Below are positions 7,785 through 18,009 of a stretch of DNA of 26,862 bases, piece by piece. How positions within the stretch are numbered: the first letter of the stretch is position 1; the number at the start of each line of letters is the position of its first letter. This DNA is from Sphacelaria rigidula (Eukaryota; Phaeophyceae; Sphacelariales): positions 1 to 26,862 of the forward strand of contig CAXNAA020000129.1 in the NCBI GenBank assembly GCA_964200075.2. The letters are read 5' to 3'. The notes under the pieces were generated by a model, which was not told the origin of the DNA, did not search any database, and was given only the letters and a program-made list of their open reading frames with translations. The position numbers and the translations under genes were made by a program.

Positions 7785-8470
7785 CGTTAATTGCCCATTT
7801 GTTCCAAAGCGAGACTATTGATCAGCCTTCGCGAAGCAGTCGCGCAGAGTCTGTAGTCTGTCTCGCGTCGTGTCTTGTTTGCGCCGCCTACCCTGCTATG
7901 TCAATTAATTTATGCGCACCTGCACACCGTCGCCGGCTCTTGGGTTGTCTTTTGGAATCGCAGGGCCTTCACCTCTCCGCCAGGGGATACATTGTGGGCT
8001 AACCTCACAAGCCCTTTACTACTGCTTGCCGGGTGTGAGCGACTGTGAGTACATGTTGGAGTTCAATACTTGACAAGTTGTTACTTGGGTCCATTGTATT
8101 CTCAAGAGAAGGTGCCTTTTATTTTCTTCGGAACTAAGAAATATAAGACCTTTTTCTTCTAATAATTGCCATCTATTCCGTGGTTTCTTTCGCTACAGTA
8201 GTACCCGGGCAAATGATGAAGTGTAGCTTCTCGTTCATGGTGGACTGGCTGTCAAAACAGCGCCATCGACAGCCATCGACAGGTCGGGTCAAGAACAAGT
8301 ACCAGCACTCCAATGAACGTTTGCTTCGATGCACGTTGCTGTAGCCACACCAGTTGGGATAACGAGAAATCGACCCGTGGCTGTCGCACTGAATACTGTC
8401 GTGCCAACAATCGATGCTCTAGTCCCGCACTCTGCTTCGGCTTTCACTGAACATGTGATGGTTTCTCCAG
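7785..8470. other. No gene recognised
   Basis: Mostly unremarkable sequence. A minus-strand frame of 70 codons at 8289-8501 (contains SGETITCSVKAEAECGTRAS) has a plausible composition but no splice or start support. A short 'gccatcgaca' direct repeat lies near 8262. Confidence 0.35.
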
Positions 8471-8605
8471 ATAACTTTGCCCCTGAGGAATAATTCATCA
8501 CCAGATGTTTCGAGTAAGGACTTGGTCGATCTCATGCTGTCCAAATATGCGCCCCTTGTTTACCAAAATGTCAAAAAGCCGGCCACATCGTTCTTTGTGG
8601 TGTAA
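8471..8605 (+). CDS. Possible terminal exon of an unknown gene
   Basis: After an acceptor-like 'ttctccag' the frame reads ITLPLRNNSSPDVSSKDLVD then LMLSKYAPLVYQNVKKPATS and stops at TAA (8603-8605). In a shifted frame coding-like sequence resumes (RYLFGVEDLYIIPKTPWSTY, near 8614-8680), as if a small indel or very short intron separates the two. No domain is recognised. No upstream exon could be joined with confidence. Confidence 0.3.
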   Translation: MTLPLRNNSSPDVSSKDLVDLMLSKYAPLVYQNVKKPATSFFVV

Positions 8606-9370
8606 GCCGTCGATACCTATTTGGTGTGGAAGATTTGTATATTATACCCAAAACGCCATGGAGCACATATATTGTCAAAACATATGAGCCAAGCCCATCC
8701 TCCCACCCTCCCGCCCTCCTCCTCTGTCAGCGCCAACCCGAATCTTCGAATCTTCACAAATCAATCTTCACAAATGCACACGCTGTTGACAAGTATGTCC
8801 CATACTTGTGTCGTAGTCAATTGACTCAGGGCCACGCAATGCACCCAAGTGTTGAAAAATGTGCTACCGATTGAGTTGGTTCCATTGTTTGGCATTAGCA
8901 CCTAATTTGCATGCTGTTGGACCTACCACGATTGGTTTCGGAACCTCACGGGTCTATGGTGGTATATTCCAAGTTCGTGTAGCTGTCGGTATTTAGTCCC
9001 TTGCTCCAGGGGATACCCTAGATTTTTTTTTACCCCACTCTTGGAGTCACGACTTCTATTCGTTTGACTAGAAACTTCTCACTCGTATCTCACAATATCC
9101 CAACATCTTGAAATTTACACGATATACTGGACACAAGTGATTTCCTGACACCACAATGATCGTGAGTCGTTGGCCCATCACCGTCTGCCAGCGCCCCTGT
9201 GTTAAATCTGGATATTCCATGTGGTCAATCACACTTGTTTTTGACAATCCCTTGGTTGCACCACAAAAAACGGCCGATCTCACAGGCTCACAGGGATATG
9301 AGAAAATTCGATCAAGTTCCCCGCGTATCAACTCACGAATAAATGTCTGCCATAATTTGCATCACGTGTT
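8606..9370. other. No gene recognised; weak overlapping frames
   Basis: Apart from the resumed frame up to about 8700, there is a C-rich stretch near 8700-8730. Overlapping frames of 84-87 codons lie on both strands around 9068-9410, and neither carries a recognisable motif. Confidence 0.35.
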
Positions 9371-9407
9371 CTGTTGTTGTGGTTGTCGTTGTGGTTGTCG
9401 TTGTTGT

Positions 9408-9463
<56 letters not shown>
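9371..9463. repeat. GTT-rich run followed by (GAT)18 microsatellite
   Basis: A GTT/GTG-rich segment (9371-9408) passes into about 18 uninterrupted GAT units (9409-9463). The run has no stop in several frames, giving artificial poly-Asp, poly-Met and poly-His. Any ORF across it is suspect. Confidence 0.95.
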
Positions 9464-10138
9464 TCGTCTACATTGAAGAACGTTCCAATGTCTGCGAGGT
9501 ACTTCTATTTCCGTACTGGACATCCGATGCGGACGCCACGGCACCCCACATTCTTGTCATGCTGGAATATTCCATGTCAGGTTTTCAGCGGCCAGGTACA
9601 CCCCGCCGTACGCAGATATATTAAAGACAATTGTTTGTACCAATATAGTTGACATCACAAGTTTTGCAGTGGCATTTTTGCGGTCGATTTGCACGGTCCC
9701 GCGCCCAAGGGCTAACTAAGTCAAATACGGTATCTGATGTTGATCGTGGGGGCAAAGGTTGCCGTGGGTAGACCAGGCTAATCTCACCTTCTGAGGGTAT
9801 GCCAACGTCGCACTTGGTCCATCCATCTTAACGAAGGTCAGCCACCACATGTTTGGATATCGTCCACGGTGAACCATGGGGTACCACAGAGATGTATGGG
9901 TGGGTGCTGGAGTTCTGATATGGCTCCGCTATTCGTTTCCACCGGCGTTTGCGACCAAGGCAAAATGGGTCACCTGATTTCGTCGGACCTGCGCTGTTGA
10001 CCAAAGTGTAGGGTACAACGGGTACAAGGCATCTCCAGTGGCGTCCGTTGATCAGTTGCCACAAGGGGCCACGACATTGACGCGTGCGATTTTAGCGGCA
10101 GCTCATGGCTGCCATTGTATTGTTGATGTTTCATGCAG
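9464..10138. other. No firm gene; possible upstream exon of the next gene
   Basis: A plus-strand frame reads GYHRDVWVGAGVLIWLRYSF...ATKAKWVT, meets one TGA (9975-9977), then reads FRRTCAVDQSVGYNG up to a donor-like GTACAAG at 10022. That donor is in phase with the exon at 10139. The minus strand is open for 78 codons (9828-10064). Neither reading is convincing. Confidence 0.25.
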
Positions 10139-12907
10139 GTACATGAAAGTGGATTACCTGGAGAATATCGCATTGGAAGACATGCTGAAAGCTTCTGCGA
10201 CGGGGTTGGATGCCGTTCACGATGCTATTCTGGACTACACTAATACCATGAACGACGCGAGTGAAGGTGATCAATTTTTGGTTGATGAGCTGTTGATGCG
10301 AGTTACTGTACTCTAGTTGCCGTTGTTACTGTTGTTACTGTGCGGCAACATTCACAAACGTTTGTCGGTTTTGTTGGGTATATAATGTGTAAATCGTGAA
10401 CGAACGTGTCAGTAAACGCGCGCTTAACATTGTTAGCTTGTACTCAAGTATTTCATCCTCAAGCTCCCTTTGCGCGATCGTTCCAGATCGCGATGGGTGC
10501 TGCGAGCGTGGTCTAGGTTGCACGTAGAAGATTGGCCGTGGCTTCAAGCTGTTCATTTGCGCATATTGGCAAGGGACGTTAGACGTACATATTGTTGGTA
10601 ACCCTAAAAAGAAGCCGAGCTACCGCTGGCAGCTCATGGTACGCGACATTGCAGTGGACGTGCAAAAAACGCTGCCTCTCCAAATGTCGTGCTTCTCACC
10701 CCCCATAAATTTAGTCGAAACTCCGTTGTCCAGGTTCGAGCACTACACCAAAAGGAAATGTCAGCCAGAAAGGTGAAAATGCACGTGATGATCAAACGCG
10801 AGCACGGCTGGAGATGGCGCGTGGGTTGAAGGTTCTGCGCCAACTGCAAGTGTTCGCCCAGGTGCTTTTTTTGCCAAGCGCGTACCGGAACTGCTGCAAT
10901 ATATCGCGAGCGGCAGGGCAAATCAAATGTATTTTGATATGGTGTAGTGTTTCAAGTATTGCTTGTCCGATCGATGAAACCTGTGGCCGTGATTCAGGGA
11001 ACGCGTATTCGCCGCCGTTGTTCACGCGTGGCAGATTCGACTTCGATTGGCTCATATCTACCAGGCTCATATATTTATGGTTCCAGGGGGAGGCACGGAT
11101 CAAAGGTGAGTAATCTTCTTGTCTCTTGTTGCGTGGTGTCGTTACGTTGCCATGGTGCCTCTTTCTAAGCCAGGTCAGGGGCACGTGTTGAGACGAGATG
11201 AAGAGTCCCGAGAATCCCGCCGGCCTGCGCTTGATCGAATACGGAGAAACAACTTGGTACCTTGCTCAAAACCTGACCTAATGCAAACACGGTGAGCCAA
11301 AATTGAAAGAATAACCTGTGAAATGTTCATGAAGGCATGCTATGCAAGCTCATCACTTTTCTGCACATTCGATACGTGATCCTCTTGTCGCGCACCTATG
11401 TATGCATTGGATTTCAGCGCATGCAACCAGCTGGACAGCGTAGCACAGGACAGCAAGAACATGCTCGACAACCCAACGCTTCGTCCTTTGGAGCATGCCC
11501 TACAGCAGGAAGTGAACGTCATGCGAGCTGCTCATCGTGGAAAGAACATGAAGTCTGGCGGGACCGAGGACATTGTAGCAATCCTGCTGGAGCTTCGGAC
11601 GTCTTTGAATGGCTGGAATGCACCCCGGAATGGAGAGGTAGGTTAGTTAGTACTCGAAAGTACTGTGGCACAATCACACAGAGGACGTCAGGATTCCGCA
11701 CAAAACCGTTCCGACGAAAAATCACGAGTCTTGGCTTCCACGGTTAGCGATGACCGCCCACATATTGGGAATACGACATCCATTTTCTGCTGTCAAAGGT
11801 GGAATGTAGACAACTTGTGACCGCTGTTCCGCATTAGGGATCGCTCCCGAGTTGAAACGAACGCATAAAGTGTGCGAAATGGACACATGGGAGTTGGACG
11901 ATTAGGTAGCACAGCGTTTGAAGGAGTTTTGATCCAAAGTGTTGCTTCCAGCGATTCAACGCATGGCCGCTCACAAGCAGAGGGTGTTTGCATGGTGCAC
12001 CAGGGACGAGAAACTGACCAGGATGGCACCGTTCTGTCACTTATTATCACGATATCCCTGTGGAATAAATGCCTCGATGACACCTTTACGGTGCCTTTAT
12101 TCCCGGTGCTGTATTCCAGCTGTGACCACAGTATGCTTTCGTCCACGGTCAGACCAGTGTCCAGGCCAATCTGCAACTGCTAACCCCTATTCCCAGCGAG
12201 ATCTAATATTCTTCATACAAAGGCAGTCGTGATAAGTTGCCTGTGTCTGGACCAGACTTTCTGTGCTCATGCTTCCCTTTGCACAGGGAAAGCGGCTGGA
12301 AGCAGTGTGTGCAGTGTGTGCCGTGTGTGGTGCTATGTTCCAGTGATGAAACGTGACCCGGTTGTATCATGATGGGCGGGCTGCCTACCTGTCATGATAT
12401 ATTGAACACTACATCCTGATATGACAAGATTCCACGCCTTGCCATCCATTTTGACGTCCATTTCGGTGCCCACGTTTTCTCAGCTTGCTGTTTTGCGCAC
12501 TAGGATGACGGACATCATGAAGTCCCTGACAAACAAGTTGTCGAACTTGAGTCGATCTCAAATCGACGGGACGAGCACATACTGTCGGGGTCCACCTTTG
12601 ACAAGAGAAGACACAGCCACGCTGAGCGATTCGAAGGCATGCGCGGATCAAATGGCACACTCGGAGGACCATGATAAGGTGGGGGTACCGAGTCCTCATG
12701 TTCTGCGTATTGCAGGGGTGACTTTTCTCAGTGTCACTTCAGCTGTGTCAACTGCTGTTTTCGACCGCAACCTGCATGTCAACGTCCCATAGCGATGACC
12801 GTCCACCTCAAAATATTTTGCTGTTCTGCACCCATCGCAGTAGAGTTGTTGAGATTTTCGTACCTGGGCGAATCGACGTTCTGGGAACGAAGCAATCTGC
12901 AATATAA
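10139..12907 (+). CDS. Candidate six-exon gene, unknown helical protein
   Basis: Exons: 10139-10266, 10734-10928, 10998-11105, 11418-11637, 12484-12678, 12743-12907. All introns are GT...AG, and the phases (1, 2, 2, 0, 0) agree at every junction. The frame closes at TAA 12905-12907, giving about 336 residues without an identified start. Peptide landmarks are YLENIALEDMLKASATGLDA, RLEMARGLKVLRQLQVFAQ, AKRVPELLQYIASGRANQ, VVHAWQIRLRLAHIYQAHIF, TLRPLEHALQQEVNVMRAAH and TDIMKSLTNKLSNLSRSQID. The product is largely helical, with no membrane segment and no recognised domain. One defect: at a run of seven T (10866-10872) the frame must gain one base. The 846-nt intron after 11637 holds other open frames and may hide or replace exons. 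The alternative is several unrelated fragments joined by chance. Confidence 0.4.
11741..11800 (+). repeat. Exon-like duplicate of 12788-12840
   Basis: 'tagcgatgaccgcccac...attttctgctgt' resembles 'tagcgatgaccgtccac...attttgctgttctg' in the last exon of the gene above. Both places read SDDRP in the same relative frame. It may be an old exon duplication inside the long intron, or an alternative terminal exon (in-frame TGA about 20 bp beyond). Confidence 0.35.
11872..12183 (+). other. Coding-like frame inside the 846-nt intron
   Basis: A 103-codon frame with good composition (SVASSDSTHGRSQAEGVCMV, SLWNKCLDDTFTVPLF). Its splice phases do not fit the neighbouring exons with the acceptors I can see, so it is kept outside the gene model. 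The peptide around LDDTFTVPLF resembles LLDTFMLPLF at 14590-14620. Confidence 0.25.
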
Positions 12908-13145
12908 TGTCATCAGTCGGTATGGTGCAGTAGGTACATTGATATCATCTCGGAATACCGACCGATGACGCTGAATACTGCAATCGAGTTGTTTTTCATC
13001 ACTGTGGCTGATACGCGCCGCCTCGTCCTAGTTCTAGTGAAGAGACGAATTTTCCGGGGCAACAAACACGAGATGCAGCAAAGTAAACACATGTAAGTAG
13101 CTACATTCAAGCGTACAACCACTCGGGTGTGCGCCGCCCGCTCTG
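12908..13145. other. Short unassigned coding-like stretch
   Basis: A plus-strand frame ending at TAA 13093-13095 reads YIDIISEYRPMTLNTAIELF then FITVADTRRLVLVLVKRR. It follows the TAA of the preceding gene in another frame. A splice link is not visible. Confidence 0.25.
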
Positions 13146-13754
13146 ATGACACATTCGGGCGCTTGGATCATTCCACATAAAGCTGCCATACCAAATACGA
13201 CCCACTGGTGGTTAGAGGCCAGCTTGGTGAAAAAATCTGATGATCGAGTTTCTGCCCTTTTATCGTCGGTGAGCTCGTTGCTGGCAGTAGGCACGAGATA
13301 CGAGGCAAGAACGACATATATATATACTACTGTACTTCGATGCCCTAGTCAATGCCAGTCGTCGCTGTTCGAGAGCTTGATAGAACCAACAACCAAAGAC
13401 TTGGAACCTGACCTTTTCAGGAGAGAAGCGCATCGTAAATTTCAGGGGCCGTCACCGTCTCACTTTTTTTCGCGTAATAGCTGGATCGATATGACTGACT
13501 GCACAGGAATGGAGATGCACTTTATATCTCGAAGAACTCGAACGGCAAACTGCAGCGAATACGTTGAAGGTTTGTTGCACTCGCTTCCTTATTTTGTTAC
13601 GTCCCAACCTTCAAAAATGAACGAATATCATTTGGCAGATATGCTTTGGACTTTGTACTCACTTTCCTTGGCACGAGCTCGTGTTTTCACTACACTGCAC
13701 TGCACTGCACTGCTCTTCATGCTGATGTTTACCGTGACTAGTGTAGTGTATTAA
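13146..13754 (+). CDS. Hypothetical ORF, 202 aa
   Basis: This is an ATG-started uninterrupted frame, among the longest in the window. A frame this long is uncommon by chance, but composition is not strongly coding (many Ser, Thr and His). The 3' end runs through a small tandem CACTG repeat (13695-13712) and a hydrophobic tail (LLFMLMFTVTSVVY) that could be a C-terminal membrane anchor. No family or motif is recognised. It could be a real intronless gene, an unspliced read-through of several exons, or chance. Confidence 0.25.
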   Translation: MTHSGAWIIPHKAAIPNTTHWWLEASLVKKSDDRVSALLSSVSSLLAVGTRYEARTTYIYTTVLRCPSQCQSSLFESLIEPTTKDLEPDLFRREAHRKFQGPSPSHFFSRNSWIDMTDCTGMEMHFISRRTRTANCSEYVEGLLHSLPYFVTSQPSKMNEYHLADMLWTLYSLSLARARVFTTLHCTALLFMLMFTVTSVVY

Positions 13755-14551
13755 AAAATCATGAAACAGCACACTCAGCTAGCATCGAGGTGACATGTGG
13801 CATGTGACATGGTAACGGCGGGGCAATGGTTCGTTAGCACGGTGTAGCTGCGTTGGTCCTTGCTGCACAATGCCGTGGTATGTTGACTGTGGTGCCTTTT
13901 TATGCATTATGCAGGCTGGGGTGTACGTTATCCTTGCATGTAAATTAGTAGGCTGACAAAAGCGTGCACCACCTGTACATACTTGTTTATCGTTGGCGGG
14001 AAGAATTATTGAAGCATGACATATCTCATAATCATCCTATAGCTAGTATGCGTCCGCTGCAAGCTTGGTACATGAGTTTGACGCCATAACTTTCAGGGGC
14101 TCTGACTGAGCCCTTTCGTTGTTCATTCGAAGTTTGATGTGAATGGTGCGGCGTGAAGCCTCGTATGTGTTATACACCATACAGCAGCTGTGGCATACGT
14201 GCTCCTATTGTCTTGGGCCGTGATTTCACCGCCTGGTGCGCGGTGTTGAACGAATTTTACGAGCTTTACACCAGGAATCATGTTTGTACAGGGAATGGAG
14301 GGGACAGTGAGAGAGTGTCCGCGGAAACACAACTTGTCATTGGTCTGTTTATCGCATATAGTTGACACTAGTAATCTAGCTCATCATCCCGCGCCCATAT
14401 GTACTGTATTGATGCCACCCGACACTAGAAAGCATCTTCATATCTCGAACCCTGAGATGTCGCGAGAGCTTATCGTCTCGGACCCCAAAGATGCCAACTG
14501 ACATTGTACTGAGAACAGGGAACTATTCTTGTGTTTGAAAAATTTGCTCTC
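13755..14551. other. No gene recognised
   Basis: Only frames of 70-81 codons on both strands around 14123-14500, without motifs or splice support. No repeat copy is seen. Confidence 0.4.
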
Positions 14552-14552
14552 C

Positions 14553-14835
14553 AGTGTCATGTTGTGAGTACATTGGGAACTGGGACGATAAGCTTCTCGA
14601 TACATTCATGCTTCCCCTATTCCATGAGGAAAGTCGGTTATGTTTACACGGGTCCTTCACCGTGTCCGATGCGTGCGATAATGTTCTTGAAATCTTGGGC
14701 GTTTTGTTATTTGTATTTCTTTCGTACACTACCCCACGTGAGCGAATGAACGAAAAAAGCAGTTGGCCTGAAAATTGTCGTTCCTTGCCCCTACCCCGGG
14801 GGGGAAACGTGCAGAAAAACGTACAAAAACATTAG
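14553..14835 (+). CDS. Possible exon, unknown protein
   Basis: After an acceptor-like 'tttgctctccag' the frame reads CEYIGNWDDKLLDTFMLPLF, then HEESRLCLHGSFTVSDACDN, a hydrophobic VLEILGVLLFVFLSY segment that could span a membrane, and ends at TAG 14833-14835. It overlaps the end of the minus-strand gene below, tail to tail. The true exon may stop earlier, at a donor-like GTATTTC near 14710. No domain is recognised. Confidence 0.3.
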
Positions 14836-15001
14836 TTCTCACCTCACAGGAACTTGATGCTAGGTAGTCCCAGGCCTCAGTGAAGGCATTATCGTATTTC
14901 ATCATCCCTTCCAACGTTCCCGTCTTCTTCTGCTGCTTCGCAAACCCGGCATACTCCACCAAAGTTCGGCACCCTTGAGTTACCTTGCGGAATGACCAGC
15001 G
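14729..15001 (-). CDS. Candidate two-exon 3' end of an unknown gene
   Basis: The upstream exon (15001 down to 14843) reads RTLVEYAGFAKQQKKTGTLE then GMMKYDNAFTEAWDYLASSS and ends CE at GAG|GTGAGA. A 75-nt intron (14842-14768) closes with a pyrimidine-bearing 'ttttcag'. The last exon (14767-14729) gives ANCFFRSFAHVG and a TAG, in phase 0. The frame is stopped by TGA above 15001, so the upstream exon begins within it, at an acceptor I cannot fix. Composition and both splice sites look good. Family unknown. Confidence 0.4.
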   Translation of the reverse strand, partial: RWSFRKVTQGCRTLVEYAGFAKQQKKTGTLEGMMKYDNAFTEAWDYLASSSCEVRTNVFVRFSARFPPGVGARNDNFQANCFFRSFAHVG

Positions 15002-16882
15002 TCATCTCCACCGCTATGGCGTAACGGCGGCTCAATGATACTTCGGCACCCCGTGTACTACGTGGGGGTGTGTGAATGGGAGGGACCATCGTGGTTGTGG
15101 TCGGAGTGGGCCGCTGAACGCCGAAATTCTAATAAAAGCGGACGATTCCAGGAAAATTCTCGAACAAGATTGCCCACGATGACCCAAGAAGTATCAAAAT
15201 GTGGGCCATTTCTCCTTTTAAAATATCGGTGCCTATGTTCCCGATTTTTGCACCCCACGAGCATCTCCATATATTCATTTTCTCAAATGACCTATTTTAA
15301 AAGCATGATAGACGCCTGCGTTATGGAGATCTGATCTGCATCTGTAGCCGATAGCCGACTCCGACTCACGAAACAGAGGTAAATGGTATACGATGAATTA
15401 CAAATGAAGGCATGTACTCGTTCTCGAACGAGAACCAGTCAAAATCTCCTCTCATTGTTCTTGTAGACCGTTTTGGTTCACGATTTACCTTTATTCTGAT
15501 TATGGTTGCAGCTGCCGATACGATGCGGTCATCGTGGTTGGTGTGAGAAAAGAGCGATATACCCCCATTTTCATGTTGTCTGATGATATTTGTTTACAGT
15601 TGTTCAAGTAGATGCCGCTATTGTGAAGTTGACACCCGTTGCAATCGTGCATCATCGTCGAGTCTTATGTTTGGATTACAACCCCCCCCTTTCGCTTGCC
15701 TGATGAAAATACTGATCTACAGCATCGCCGGCCAACACAGTCAACACATCATCGGTGGGCACGAGCAACCGGTGGACGTTTTTTTTACCAGTGTCCACCA
15801 ACAGTGTCAAGTGATGGTACGGGGGGGAATAATCAAGTGGACATGTCCTGTGTGACAACGAGTGATGCGATATGCGCCTTTCCTGAAAGTACCACGCGCT
15901 GGGGGAACCCTGATGGATTGGAGGTTGCCACTGGCGAATTCACTTACACTTTGCGATAGGCCACTTGTTCGCACTTTGAGGAAGAATGACGGGCACGGCG
16001 CTAGCGTTACAGATTCGGATATCCGAGAGGCGTGTAGTCGTTGACGTGTGTCCAGCGAGGCTACTATTTGCCAATGTCCAGCTGGGAAATTTGATGGTAT
16101 GCGCACGGTGTCACGAGGATGGCGTCACGGGCGAATTCGGCGGCAGTTTCCGGGATGTCGAGGGATCTAGACTCCTGAAACCCCTCTTCGGGCGAACTGT
16201 CGCGAGACCCAAACGTCGAGTGCATTGCCGCTGCACAGATCAAAAGTGGGAATTTGCATGCTGAATGCTTTGCTGTTTGCCCGGTCATGAGTTGAGTATC
16301 GAGAAGTTAGGCTGGTCGCGATCGCGCTAGATGGATGTACGTACCTGTAGCACACGAGGACTGTGGAATTGCATGATGGATATTAACAACCTAGTTGACA
16401 TGCATGAGATGAGTCCCATCTTCGAACGTTCCCGCTTGAACACAAAGTGCACGTCGGCAGCGTTGTCGGGCTACGTAGGCGACGTTCAAGTCGCAAGGTC
16501 ACCGCTTTGAGTAAACGGATGACAAATCCGTACTCAAAGAGGTCGCCGCCACCACCACGTGTTGTAACAGGTGTATTGCATGAGATTACTTCCACTTGAT
16601 GAAACATGATACTTACCCGCGCCAGCAATTAAGATGAATGCCTACTTCTATATTTGAAGTGCAAATAATGACGTGTTTCGTAAGGTGGCAATATCCAAAC
16701 AGGCGGAACTTGCTCAAGTGCCGACGAGCTTCGTGAGGCGTGCGGCGATCAAATATAGTCCTTTTGTATGTGCACACCATTACCGGTTGATTCGCCATGT
16801 TCTGGGCGTGTGCTCTGGTGAACGCGCGAACGTCGAGGTGGCTAGTGTGGTGTGTGTTGTCGGGAGGACGGTTAATGCATAG
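15002..16882. other. No firm gene; several weak overlapping frames
   Basis: Frames with fair composition occur on the plus strand at 15639-15959 (ends ESTTRWGNPDGLEVATGEF), 15986-16264 (contains CARCHEDGVTGEFGGSF), 16373-16510 (MDINNLVDMHEMSPIFERSR) and 16673-16882 (AISKQAELAQVPTSFVRRAA). All are overlapped by open minus-strand frames. None has a known motif, and I could not build a consistent splice model. Confidence 0.3.
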
Positions 16883-17105
16883 CCTCACTCGTCGATTGTA
16901 TGTACGCGGCTACTGACTTTTCCGACAGATGAAGTGAGTGTCAAGCATTTGATTGAGAATTGGGTTTATATTTGCCAATTTTTCATTGTTCGTGTATTTT
17001 GCCTGTAACAACATCGTGTACCTACAGTTGCACGTCGATATCCTTTTCGGGGATATCAGAGGTGTCAGTGATCAGCTATTACAGAGAGCATTCAATGCCT
17101 CGTGA
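16883..17105 (+). CDS. Candidate last two exons of an unknown gene
   Basis: Exon 16883-16933 (SSIVCTRLLTFPTDE) ends at GAA|GTGAGT. A 94-nt intron ends in 'ctacag', and exon 17028-17105 reads LHVDILFGDIRGVSDQLLQR then AFNAS and TGA, in phase 0. The first exon follows 'catag', and the frame at 16673 upstream could be joined to it. It is short and of unknown family, but both splice sites are good. Confidence 0.3.
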
Positions 17106-17382
17106 AAGGACTGGAGGGGTATTTCGACAGTAAAACTTGTTCCAGGCATTCATGGACCACTTCTGGAAATCGGGAGCTCCAAATTCCCGCCTTTCGACGA
17201 GGCCAATGCAACATAAATATTACAATTTTCAGCATGAAAAATGTTGTTGTCTCGTCCATTTTCTCGTGTCAAATTCTTCTCTCATGACAGAAGAGTTGTG
17301 ACAGAAAACGTGTGACAGGAAACTTCTGATTTTTTCGAAACTTCGGTTCCAACGCAGTCGTGACGTATTATAAATAGTACAG

Positions 17383-17595
17383 AGTGTTATTACACTGAAC
17401 ACAAGACAAGTCCAACAGTGTGTAGTCCAACAGTACACTGAAGGTCCCCAGCGCACAGCATCACAGGGAGTGTCGCAACAGGTGGCTGTATGGGACGAAC
17501 TTTCAGCTCTCTTTAGTGCCCGCCCGCGACCAGATGAGCATGAAAAATTGTTTTGTCTGGGGCCTTTATTATTCAATTGTGAGACTTACCTATAA
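17383..17595 (+). CDS. Possible terminal exon with Gln-rich start
   Basis: After 'aatagtacag' the frame is open for 70 codons. A repetitive Gln-rich part (QVQQCVVQQY; the DNA repeats 'gtccaacagt') is followed by SQQVAVWDELSALFSARPRP then DEHEKLFCLGPLLFNCETYL and TAA. The second half looks coding. No ATG, no domain. A minus-strand frame of 115 codons overlaps but is Cys-rich and less convincing. Confidence 0.3.
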   Translation, partial: SVITLNTRQVQQCVVQQYTEGPQRTASQGVSQQVAVWDELSALFSARPRPDEHEKLFCLGPLLFNCETYL

Positions 17596-17607
17596 ACAGG
17601 GTGCGTT

Positions 17608-18009
17608 GTGAACGTGTGGGCTATGCGAATGACATTTCATCGATGTTTCGGGCATCAGAGTCCGTTTTGCACACTTCTGTATGTGAAACGATCAAGCTAT
17701 AGTAGAGGTATCCCAAACTCGGTTCCCGGTACCCTGGTTTGTTATCTTATATTTTTTCAAGTGGAAGTGATCGCGATTCATCAGATGATGAGGTCCTTTC
17801 ACCGAAAAAGTAGTACACAACTCAGAGCCAACGAATACACGAGGATGCCGGGAGCCGAGTTGAGATCCTCTAGCATGACCCACTTTTATGGCAACGAATC
17901 TCGCTTTTTTTGGGACTCCGATTTTGAACAAATCGGGGTGACTCAAAATCGGGCGGACCGTTTTATAGCCCAGACAGTTGGACATGCTAATCAGGGCCAA
18001 AATGTATAG
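17608..18009 (+). other. 133-codon frame, partly repeat-derived
   Basis: The frame is open from a GTG. Two different frames look coding in parts (RCERVGYANDISSMFRASES near 17603; SGSDRDSSDDEVLSPKK with a stop near 17825). The last third (17874-17960) is a copy of dispersed repeat E, which argues against a single intact gene. No call on function. Confidence 0.2.
17874..17960 (+). repeat. Dispersed repeat E, copy 1
   Basis: 'cccacttttatggcaacgaa' followed by repeated 'aaatcgg' words matches 24899-25100 in the same orientation and 25688-25765 in reverse. It is a short hairpin-prone repeat family. Confidence 0.55.

Noticed and set aside
9343-9624. Frames with poly-Asp, poly-Met or poly-His tracts
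   Set aside because: These are produced by the (GAT)n microsatellite in its different frames.
11418-11637. Similarity of LRPLEHALQQEV to dynein heavy-chain C-terminal segments
   Set aside because: The resemblance is limited to a few residues; flanking exons do not follow the family's order.
15986-16264. Zinc-finger or EGF-like protein from scattered cysteines
   Set aside because: Cysteine spacing fits no domain, and all neighbouring frames on both strands are also open.
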